Shown one piece after another: positions 16,180 through 22,903 of a stretch of DNA of 25,200 nucleotides. Origin of the DNA: DAOUTY01 sp964453665 (GTDB taxonomy: Bacteria > Chloroflexota > Dehalococcoidia > SZUA-161); the NCBI GenBank assembly GCA_964453665.1, contig CAYVQT010000044.1, positions 1 through 25,200 of the forward strand. Reading direction: 5' to 3'. How positions within the stretch are numbered: position 1 is the stretch's first letter; each line of letters starts with the position of its first letter. The notes beneath the pieces are model-generated. The model saw nothing but the letters and a program-made list of their open reading frames with translations. It searched no databases and had not been told where the DNA came from. A program made the translations under genes and the position numbers.

Positions 16180-16360
16180 TAAGAAGGCAAAGATGATGGT
16201 GGCCGTTATTGGGGGTCTGGGTAGGATGTCTATCCAGTTTCTTATGATTGCCATTAATTTCAACGTGGGGAGAATGGTTAAGCTCCTGTTTAAGCAGGAT
16301 TACTTCGACAGATCATTACCCTGGAATCCTATACAGGGGAACATTGTGCTTTTTTAACCT
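16180..16360 (+). pseudogene. Decayed 3' end of an IS1182-type transposase
   Basis: The frame beginning near 16198 reads VIGGLGRMSIQFLMIAINFN followed by VGRMVKLLFKQDYF and a TAA at about 16356. It parallels the C-terminus of IS1182 transposases (RGLAKIRNSIILMAIGINFGR in the intact copy). Only this C-terminal piece is recognisable, and it directly adjoins the end of the IS3 remnant, so the two old elements were joined by insertion or deletion. Confidence 0.55.
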
Positions 16361-16427
16361 AATAAAGGATGAAGGTACGGCCATATAACAAAATGACAGC
16401 TAAGATGGGATAGCCTGAGGTAATATA

Positions 16428-16502
16428 TTGCTTCAATATTGGCGATTAGGGCAGGGGAATTGCAAAGTTTGTCGCCTGATAGTGTGGGGTTTTTTGAAAG
16501 TT
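16428..16502 (+). repeat. IS1182-type element tail, inverted copy of 5038-5112
   Basis: Begins TTGCTTCAATATTGGCGATT and ends near TTTTTTGAAAGT; about 85% identical by eye to the segment at 5038-5112 read on the other strand. It follows the decayed transposase C-terminus, which supports it being the element's terminal non-coding region. It has stayed more alike between copies than the coding parts have. Confidence 0.6.
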
Positions 16503-16528
16503 GTCTTTTTCTGTTCTATTATTATATT
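16501..16528 (+). promoter_or_regulatory. Candidate promoter for the ParB-methyltransferase fusion
   Basis: TTGTCT (16501-16506) and TATATT (16523-16528) are 16 bases apart; four of six and five of six consensus bases match. The -35 box begins where the old IS tail ends, so the element's terminus may have supplied part of the promoter. Confidence 0.35.
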
Positions 16529-16573
16529 ATATAGTGTTAGTTCTCATCGAACTCCTTGGATGGAGGGACGAAA

Positions 16574-16630
16574 ATGTTCATTGCATCACTCATTTTGAAA
16601 ACAGAGGGTAACAATGATAAACGCACTTAA
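16574..16630 (+). CDS. Possible 18-residue leader ORF overlapping the next start
   Basis: ATG 16574 has an excellent GGAGGG (16562-16567) six bases upstream, better than the GAGGG before the main gene at 16614. It reads 18 codons and stops at 16630, beyond the main start in another frame. Ribosomes loaded here would pass over and could couple to the main ATG. It may simply be a chance start; there is no family evidence. Confidence 0.25.
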   Translation: MFIASLILKTEGNNDKRT

Positions 16631-18011
16631 CTCAACCCGCGTAGATACCAAACATTCAGAAGTTACGGCAACGGATAATGTAATAAAATGGGTAAATCCT
16701 CTAAGCCTTAAAGAACATCCTTTTTCCTTAACTATATACGGCTCTGATAGGCATGACGATTTAGTAGAGAGTATTAGAGAATATTCCGTGCTGACGCCAT
16801 TAGTAATATGCGGCGATCAAGTCATAAGCGGACATAGACGGCTAAGGGCAGCGCTGGAGCTAGGAATCGATCTGGTACCATGTGTGGAGAAAAAACTCTC
16901 ATCAATACTTGAGGAAAAAGAAGTTATTCTGGAATATAACCGATATCGTATTAAGAATGCTTCTCAACTCTACAGAGAGGGAAAAGCGATAGAGCAAATC
17001 ATACGGGAGAAAACACACCAAATGCAAGTTCGGGGGGGGGTAAAGAAGGTTCGGCAAAATTTTGCCGTACCTAAAGATAAACTAAGAACACGTGCTCGTA
17101 TAGCTCAAGCTATTGGTATCGGTTCTGGAGAACAATGGCGAAAGCTCGAATTCATTGGTAAGCACAGCCCCGACATTTTAGACCGAATTAAATCCACTGA
17201 CCTTAGTATTCATAAGGCATATTCTTTGAGCAAAGAACGAGTAAGTGATGAGAGTTCAAAGCACGTAGCGACAATTAGATCATTTAAATCAGCGACCATA
17301 AAGTTTGGCTCCTTTACCCAAGCCTTCGGAGATATTCCAGATAATTCGGTAGACTTAGTCATTACGAATTTGCACCCAGACCCAGAAGTATGGGAACCAT
17401 TCTCTCTGTCATCATCACGTGTGGTTGTCGCAGGCGGATTTGTTATTGTATTTCTATTGGATAAACAGAGCGTTCCAGACGCTCTATCAGCAATTACGCA
17501 ACATCTCAGGTATTTCTGGATAATGTCTTTTATACTCAATGGTCCACAAAGTAGGTTAACGCAGCCACAGAATGTACTCTCGAATTGGGTACCAATTATT
17601 ATACTAAGTAACGGCAAACCGCGATTCAAGCCGACCAAAATGTGGAGTGACTCTCAGATAGAGAGATGGCAAGGTCAATGTCATAGATGGCTGTATTTAC
17701 CCGCTGCAAGATACCTCATAAGACTTTTCTCTCCTCCTCGATCTACAATTCTTGACCCTTTCGCCTTGGGTGGTGAGTTCCTTTTTGCGGCTTCACTTGA
17801 AGGCAGATTTGCACGTGGCTATGAAAGTAATACATATTACTACCAGCGTGCTATAAGATTGCTCTCACAGACCGAAGATGAAACCTTGGCACAATGCCCG
17901 CGCAAGTGCGGTGGGCGCCTGTTTCGGGAAGACAATGAGGTCTACTGTTTACAGTGTGGATATCGGGCAGACTATGTAGGGCCTGATATTGTAAATCACG
18001 AGCATAAATGA
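16614..18011 (+). CDS. ParB-like domain fused to a degenerate DNA methyltransferase
   Basis: This 465-residue protein has three parts. Residues about 25-110 form a ParB/sulfiredoxin-like domain (NPLSLKEHPFS, LVICGDQVISGHRRLRAALE). Residues 110-210 are a helical DNA-binding-like region (RIAQAIGIGSGEQWRKLEFI). Residues 225-420 match the C-terminal methyltransferase of ParB-methylase fusions common in phages and mobile elements. A zinc ribbon closes the protein (Cys428/432/445/448). The methyltransferase is altered at both key motifs: the usual DPPY is TNLHPDP (251-257), and DPFCGSGTT is DPFALGGEFL (381-390). Known members methylate adenine in DNA; this one may bind DNA or cofactor without methylating. 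A G9 run encodes RGGV at 140-143. It has its own promoter candidate and no restriction enzyme beside it. Confidence 0.85.
   Translation: MINALNSTRVDTKHSEVTATDNVIKWVNPLSLKEHPFSLTIYGSDRHDDLVESIREYSVLTPLVICGDQVISGHRRLRAALELGIDLVPCVEKKLSSILEEKEVILEYNRYRIKNASQLYREGKAIEQIIREKTHQMQVRGGVKKVRQNFAVPKDKLRTRARIAQAIGIGSGEQWRKLEFIGKHSPDILDRIKSTDLSIHKAYSLSKERVSDESSKHVATIRSFKSATIKFGSFTQAFGDIPDNSVDLVITNLHPDPEVWEPFSLSSSRVVVAGGFVIVFLLDKQSVPDALSAITQHLRYFWIMSFILNGPQSRLTQPQNVLSNWVPIIILSNGKPRFKPTKMWSDSQIERWQGQCHRWLYLPAARYLIRLFSPPRSTILDPFALGGEFLFAASLEGRFARGYESNTYYYQRAIRLLSQTEDETLAQCPRKCGGRLFREDNEVYCLQCGYRADYVGPDIVNHEHK
17032..17040 (+). repeat. G9 homopolymer tract inside the ParB-methyltransferase gene
   Basis: Nine consecutive G bases encode part of RGGV between the ParB-like and methyltransferase halves. 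A one-base slip would frameshift the product after the ParB domain. As read here the tract leaves the frame open. Confidence 0.8.
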
Positions 18012-18248
18012 GACAGTTAAAGGAACCAGATTAACGGACATTTTGGGCTATTGCTCCGGCTCTTTGAGGCAGGGAAAGTAGCGAGCATCGGTGTTGTCAA
18101 TCAGCGAAATGGGACACTTTTTGAACCGAACACTTTGGTGTAATCAGGCGGCATTAACAAGCTCCCTGAGGCCCTGGTTGTAATCTCTGCGATGATTAAT
18201 TGTCTGTAGTCGCACCTCCTTTCTGCGTCGTAGGATCTGCTTTCTCCT

Positions 18249-19103
18249 TCAATAAAGGACATCCACAGGTGTCACGTCTCCGAGTGCCTTATGGTAACGG
18301 CGGTGGTTGTAATAGTCTACAAAGTCGGCAATTGCCCGTTCCAGCTGGCTGGGAAGCTCATAGGGTAGCTGGTTTACCTCTCGCTTTAGTGACTGCTGAT
18401 AGCGTTCCACCTTGCCGTCAGTCTGGGGGTGGTATGGTGCCGCCAGGATATGCCTGATCCCCACCAAGTGGAGATAATCCCGGAATGCCCTGGAGACGTA
18501 GCCAGCGCCGTTATCAGAGAAGAGTCTGGTGCGGTCATCGACAGGCACATTGGTCATGCCGGTAGCGTCCACCGCTTCCTGGACCACCTCGATCAGGGAG
18601 TTAGCCGACATGTCTTTCTGCAGCTTCCAAGCCAGAATGAAGCGGGAATAGTCGTCCATCACGGTCACCAGGTAATAGTAGCCCCAGCCAACCACCCGGA
18701 AGTAGGAAGCGTCGGTAGCCCACATCTGGTGCGGCCGCGTCGTCTTGGTATGGTATTCCTTAGCGGCCATGAGTTGCGTCTCCTGACGTTTCACCAGCCC
18801 TTCCCTTTTTAGAATGCGGTACACTGTCGACTCGGATACGGCAAAGCCTTTATTATCGGTGATCCAGGCTGATAGTTGCCGGCTGCTGAGATTGGGAAAC
18901 TCCCGGGCTACCGCCAGTACCTTATCCTCTTCTTCGGGAGTGATCCGGTTCCATGGTCTTCTCCGGTTTCCCGAATCAGGTTGCCCCCGGCGCCACCGAT
19001 AGTAGCTGCTTTTCGGTATCCCCAATGTCATGAGCGCCTGCCGTTTGCCCCTGGGCTGTTTTTCCACCTGGGCCACGATAATAGCTTTCTCCCAGGCACT
19101 CAT
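18249..19103 (-). CDS. IS3-family transposase OrfB (catalytic subunit)
   Basis: 284 residues with an HTH_21-like region (ITDNKGFAVSESTVYRILKREG, 81-102 in part) and an rve catalytic core. The DDE triad is Asp131 (WATDASYF), Asp197 (LFSDNGAGYVS) and Glu233 (PQTDGKVERYQQSL). It starts at ATG 19103, overlapping the orfA stop as ATGA, and can also be made as an OrfAB fusion by a -1 shift at the A7 run (minus strand, 19147-19141). The frame is intact, so the element may be active. Confidence 0.95.
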   Translation of the reverse strand: MSAWEKAIIVAQVEKQPRGKRQALMTLGIPKSSYYRWRRGQPDSGNRRRPWNRITPEEEDKVLAVAREFPNLSSRQLSAWITDNKGFAVSESTVYRILKREGLVKRQETQLMAAKEYHTKTTRPHQMWATDASYFRVVGWGYYYLVTVMDDYSRFILAWKLQKDMSANSLIEVVQEAVDATGMTNVPVDDRTRLFSDNGAGYVSRAFRDYLHLVGIRHILAAPYHPQTDGKVERYQQSLKREVNQLPYELPSQLERAIADFVDYYNHRRYHKALGDVTPVDVLY

Positions 19104-19519
19104 ACGCCGTCGCCGTTGAGGACCAATGGGGGAATAGCCGTTTTTTTAAGACGGTATACATCCAGCGAAAGGTCAGCCACTAACTGCTTGAGCTCGGCGT
19201 TCTCCCGCTTTAGGTTATCGATCTCTTGACGCGTGGCGTCCCTGACGGTGTCCCGTGTTAGCCGCTCCTTCCCAGCCTCCATGAAGTCCTTGGTCCAGGC
19301 ATAGTACGCTCCCGGCTTGATGCCTTCCCGGCGACAGAGTTCATTGACTGCCACTTCCCGACGGAAACCTTCCAGCACGATACGGACTTTCTCCTCCGGA
19401 GTGTACTTCCGCCTGGACGCTACTCTAACCTGCTGCATAAAGCCCCTGGTTTGATGAGTTCTGGCCTCGGCAGCATCAGCTTTATCCTTGTTTTCCTGGG
19501 AACGACTCGCGCCTTTCAC
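19100..19519 (-). CDS. IS3-family transposase OrfA (DNA-binding subunit)
   Basis: 139 residues with a helix-turn-helix of the HTH_Tnp_1 type (YTPEEKVRIVLEGFRREVAV, then LCRREGIKPGAYYAW), followed by a leucine-zipper-like coiled coil (LKRENAELKQLVADLSLDVYRL). Near its 3' end the A7 run in CTTAAAAAAACGG would allow a -1 shift that enters the orfB frame through KNGYSPIGPQRRRR without meeting a stop. The N-terminus from ATG 19519 carries about 30 extra basic residues, so a start nearer MQQVRVASRRKYT (19435) is possible. Confidence 0.9.
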   Translation of the reverse strand: MKGASRSQENKDKADAAEARTHQTRGFMQQVRVASRRKYTPEEKVRIVLEGFRREVAVNELCRREGIKPGAYYAWTKDFMEAGKERLTRDTVRDATRQEIDNLKRENAELKQLVADLSLDVYRLKKTAIPPLVLNGDGV

Positions 19520-19623
19520 TGCTTAGTCAGTCTACTACCTCCAAGGAGCTTCTACCACCCGTCCAGAGTGTACGGTTTTAGTGGCCCTATTTGTGTCCCA
19601 TTATCGCTGACGGTCTACACCGA

Positions 19624-19830
19624 CAGGTGAAGCGCATCACGAGCCGCAACTGAATTCCAGGGAGCTGGCACTGCGGATCAACGACTCTGCGGGTCTGTAT
19701 GTTTCTGAATCGACAGTGTATCGTATTCTAAAGAGAGAAGGGTTGATCAAGGCAGCGGGATTCAAGGCAGGTAAGGAGTATCACTGGAAGATGAAAAGGA
19801 CCTATGAGCTCTGGGGCAAACAGCCTGCCT
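19624..19830 (+). pseudogene. IS3-family orfB fragment
   Basis: A plus-strand frame reads SRELALRINDSAGLY and VSESTVYRILKREGLIK, then KEYHWKMKRTYELWG. It aligns with SSRQLSAWITDNKGF and VSESTVYRILKREGLVK of the intact orfB. Only about 65 residues survive, with no catalytic core. It abuts the intact element's right end. The next 300 bases to the dehydrogenase (19831-20133) hold no gene; a perfect TTGACA (19897) and a TATAAT (19928) occur there but at a 25-base distance, too wide for one promoter. Confidence 0.65.
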
Positions 19831-20133
19831 CAATATTACCAATTATCACTTCATGGGTCGATTTCGGCAACAGACCCTACTGACTCCATACAAGTATTGA
19901 CAGCGTCATACTAAATACACTAACCTATATAATTGTTGTGCAGATATAGATAACCGCTAGTGGAACCCGGGTAATCTTGCCCCTTTAGATTACTGGGAAG
20001 CTAAATTTGGCTTACGTGTTATCAACCGTATTAGTTAGAATTCTAACCAAGTATTGGCCTTGAGCCATGGAAGAGAATTAGTGTGGATAATCACAGCTAA
20101 ATACGTGAAATCCGATAAGAAGAGGTGGCATAC

Positions 20134-21312
20134 ATGGATTTTATTCTGACAGAGGCCCAGGAGAACTTGCGGAAGGAAATCCACGATTTCTTCTTAAACG
20201 AGATCCCGATAGACTTCGACGGAGAAATCCCCCCTATTGCTGAACAAATCCAGTCTTTCCAGCTTGCACTTCAGAAGAAGGCCGCTGATAAAGGCTGGCT
20301 TACTGCCAGTTGGCCAGAGGATTATGGAGGACTGGGAATGAGCGGGATTGAACAAGCAATAATAAATGAAGAGGCGGGATATTGGGGATTATATTTCTGG
20401 CCGAATCTTATCGGTCTGACCATAGCCGGTCCTGGGCTGCTTCTATTTGGGACAGAGGAACAGAAGGCTAGGTTCTTGCCTCCGATTGCGAAGGGCGATG
20501 GTGTCTGGCTTGAGTGCCTGACTGAGCCAAATGCCGGTACGGACTTGGCGAATGTCCAACTTAGAGCAGTCCTAGACGGAGATGACTACGTATTCAACGG
20601 GCAGAAAGTCTTCATCACTGGAGCCTTTAAGGCAGACTACCTTTTCACATTGGCCAAGACAGAGGTTACCATCCCTAAGTATAAGGGGCTAACCTTGTTC
20701 CTCATCCCGGCAGACACCCTGGGTATTTCTCGCCGCCCTCTACGATGCATGGGCGGTATTCAGACTAATGAGATTTTCTTCGATGACGCGAGGGTGCCAA
20801 AAGACTGTATGCTTGGTCAATTGAATCGAGGATTCTATCATTGCATGGCTACTTTCGATTATGAAAGGTCGAACACAGGCGCCTCGGCCCATGCAATGAG
20901 AAACTTGGAAGAGTTCGTTGACTACTGCAAAAATACGGAACGAGATGGGAAACCTCTGTTTGAACATCCTCAAGTTCAAGACGCATTAGCTCAGATGGCG
21001 ATTGAAGTAGAAGTATGGAGATTGGCTTCATGGCGCACGGCTTGGAGATTTACTCAACGGGAGACTCTCGGCCCGCTGGACTTCGATCTCGATGGTTACT
21101 GGTGGAAGACTTTTGCGGTGCGGCATTGTGAGAAAATGATGGAGATTGTCGGTCTTTACGGGCTGCTGCGCAAGGGTTCAAAACACTGTCATCTGGATGG
21201 ACGCCTTGAGCGTCGCTGGCAGGAAACGAGGAGTCTGCATGGCGGTGGAACGCTGGAAATGCTGAAGATTGTCCTTGCAGAAAGAGTGCTGGGGCTGCCT
21301 CGAAAACGTTAG
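20134..21312 (+). CDS. Acyl-CoA dehydrogenase, subunit lacking the usual catalytic glutamate
   Basis: This 392-residue FAD enzyme oxidises acyl-CoA to the enoyl form and passes electrons on, probably to ETF. The ACAD domains are in order: N-terminal helical (MDFILTEAQENLRKEIHDFF), middle beta (ECLTEPNAGTDLANVQ, FNGQKVFITGA), and C-terminal helical, ending HGGGTLEMLKIVLAERVLGLP. The position that carries the catalytic Glu in MCAD-type enzymes (YEGT) reads GGGT, as in subunits of heterotetrameric ACADs. ATG 20134 follows AGAAGAGGTGG; a GTG at 20125 is less likely. It is 45 bases from a second, different dehydrogenase, and together they probably form one alpha2beta2 enzyme. The substrate is not predictable. 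Confidence 0.92.
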   Translation: MDFILTEAQENLRKEIHDFFLNEIPIDFDGEIPPIAEQIQSFQLALQKKAADKGWLTASWPEDYGGLGMSGIEQAIINEEAGYWGLYFWPNLIGLTIAGPGLLLFGTEEQKARFLPPIAKGDGVWLECLTEPNAGTDLANVQLRAVLDGDDYVFNGQKVFITGAFKADYLFTLAKTEVTIPKYKGLTLFLIPADTLGISRRPLRCMGGIQTNEIFFDDARVPKDCMLGQLNRGFYHCMATFDYERSNTGASAHAMRNLEEFVDYCKNTERDGKPLFEHPQVQDALAQMAIEVEVWRLASWRTAWRFTQRETLGPLDFDLDGYWWKTFAVRHCEKMMEIVGLYGLLRKGSKHCHLDGRLERRWQETRSLHGGGTLEMLKIVLAERVLGLPRKR

Positions 21313-21357
21313 TACCACACTCAAGAACACAGTTCCAAGAAAGAAGGTCTTAGAAAA

Positions 21358-22557
21358 ATGCATTTTGGTTTTGACGAACAACAGGAAATGCTCAGAAGTA
21401 CCGCGATCAGTTTTCTTAATAAGGAGTGCACTGAGTCCCTGGTGCGAGAAATGGAACTTAGCAGCACAGGTCATTCATTAGAACTCTGGGGCAAGATGGC
21501 AGAACTTGGCTGGCTAGGTATTCCTTTCCCCGAAAAATACGGTGGTGGGGAGGGGAGCATGCTAGATCTCGTTGTCCTATTTGAGGAAATGGGCAGGTTC
21601 ATGTGTCCGGTGCCTTATTTGTCTACTGTTGTTTTGTGCGGATTAGCTATACTAAGAGCTGGTAATGAGCGCCAGAAGTCTGAATTCCTCAAGAAAATTT
21701 CCGAGGGTAACCTCATATTAGCATTAGCCTTAACCGAGCGTGACGTAACTATAGATCCTAGCGGGATTGAAGTTAGGGCTACTCAGGATAAGGATGAATT
21801 CATAATCGATGGCACCAAAATATTTGTGCATGATGCCTGTGTTGCTGACTACATTCTATGTGTTGTCAGGACGACAGCTGCAACTTCGTTTTCCGACGGA
21901 ATAAGCCTGTTTTTAGTGGAAAGAAGCAGCCCAGGATTGCGATGCGAACAACTTCGGACAGTGTCAGGAGATAAACAGTGTGAAATAACTTTCGATAAAG
22001 TTAGTGTCCCGAAAGAGAATCTGGTTGGAGAATTGCACGGAGGTTGGCCCGCGATCGCAAAGGTCATACAAATCGGCGCTGTTTTACTCTGCGGTCAAAT
22101 GATAGGAGCGGGGCAGAGGATGCTTGAGATGTCTGTCGAGCACGCCAAGACGAGGGTTCAATTTGACCAGTATATTGGAGTGAACCAGCATGTGCAAGAG
22201 CACTGTATAGATATTTTCACCAGGGTAAATGGTTCAAGAAACGTTACGTACAAGGCTGCTTGGAAACTTAACGAGGGGCTTCCATGCGATGTGGAGGTTG
22301 CTATAGCTAAGGCATGGACGAGTGACGCGCATGAGTTAGTATGTCGTAGCGCACACAGTATTTTTGGTGGTTCTGGCTACACATATGATAGCACTCTGCC
22401 CCTCATATCTAGACGAGGTAAAGTAGCACAGTTGTACCTCGGAGATTCTGCCTATTATCGCAAGAAAATAGCAGAATCAATGAGAACATGGACTCTTGAG
22501 ATGCCGAAAGGGCAACCCCTGGGAATATGGGATAACAATTTGATAGAATTGGTTTAG
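21358..22557 (+). CDS. Acyl-CoA dehydrogenase, partner subunit
   Basis: This 399-residue protein is a more divergent ACAD. It begins MHFGFDEQQEMLRSTAISFL. The middle has ALALTERDVTIDP and IIDGTKIFVHDA, and the C-terminal domain has EHAKTRVQFDQYIGVNQHVQEH and SIFGGSGYTYDSTLPLISRR. The ending RGKVAQLYLGDSAYYRKKIA resembles the small-subunit type of heterotetrameric dehydrogenases (FadE28/FadE29-like pairs in actinobacteria) and has no GTSE motif. It is cotranscribed with the previous gene. AAGAAGG stands upstream of ATG 21358. Which of the two supplies the active-site base cannot be settled by eye. Confidence 0.9.
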   Translation: MHFGFDEQQEMLRSTAISFLNKECTESLVREMELSSTGHSLELWGKMAELGWLGIPFPEKYGGGEGSMLDLVVLFEEMGRFMCPVPYLSTVVLCGLAILRAGNERQKSEFLKKISEGNLILALALTERDVTIDPSGIEVRATQDKDEFIIDGTKIFVHDACVADYILCVVRTTAATSFSDGISLFLVERSSPGLRCEQLRTVSGDKQCEITFDKVSVPKENLVGELHGGWPAIAKVIQIGAVLLCGQMIGAGQRMLEMSVEHAKTRVQFDQYIGVNQHVQEHCIDIFTRVNGSRNVTYKAAWKLNEGLPCDVEVAIAKAWTSDAHELVCRSAHSIFGGSGYTYDSTLPLISRRGKVAQLYLGDSAYYRKKIAESMRTWTLEMPKGQPLGIWDNNLIELV

Positions 22558-22903
22558 CCAGGCATTACCATAAGGTACACATAAGTAGCCGGCACCCCTA
22601 TAAGTCAGAACTTCCGGCATCGTTAAGCGTTGCAGCTTGCACTGAATCGAATTGTGATTCGATATGTACAATAATTAGTCTGAACCCCGGCGCCTCCTTT
22701 CTTTTGTTAAAAGTTTACCCGATAGTTATTTTACTCATGGGCTTTGGCTTAGTTGAGTATTTTATACTTTACTAAAAGTGCTTTCTATTATTGCATAACG
22801 AACGAGGCAGGAGACGGTGAAATCACCCTGCAGTAGTTCATCAGAATCATACACATATCAGTTCTTTTGGCAAAGGTAAAAAAGGAATCGAGGACATTTA
22901 GAA
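22558..22903. other. Intergenic region with two hairpins, no gene seen
   Basis: The 346 bases between the dehydrogenase and the synthetase hold no supported gene. Two inverted repeats stand out: ATCGAAT-TGTG-ATTCGAT (22646-22663), and a stem at 22807-22831 with GCAG/CTGC outside and GGTG-AAAT-CACC inside, plus a five-base bulge. Neither has the U-run of a classical terminator. The gap suggests the synthetase has its own control. Confidence 0.5.

Larger units (their letters stand above)
18088..19623 (-). mobile_element. Intact IS3-family insertion sequence
   Basis: Inverted ends agree: the left reads TCGGTGTTGTCAATCAGCGA, and the reverse complement of the right reads TCGGTGTAGACCGTCAGCGA, each soon followed by AATGGGACAC. 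The element is about 1.53 kb with orfA and orfB on the minus strand. No target duplication is evident. Older IS3 orfB sequence lies just to the right and possibly just to the left (AGGCAGGGAAAGTAGC before 18088), so this copy may have landed inside a relative. Confidence 0.8.

Noticed and set aside
16614..18011. Chromosome-partitioning ParB of a plasmid
   Set aside because: The C-terminal half is methyltransferase-like, there is no ParA neighbour and no centromere-like repeats; the ParB-like domain is only the N-terminal part.
16614..18011. Restriction-modification or other complete defence system
   Set aside because: No nuclease, helicase or partner gene flanks the methyltransferase-like protein; its neighbours are decayed insertion sequences.
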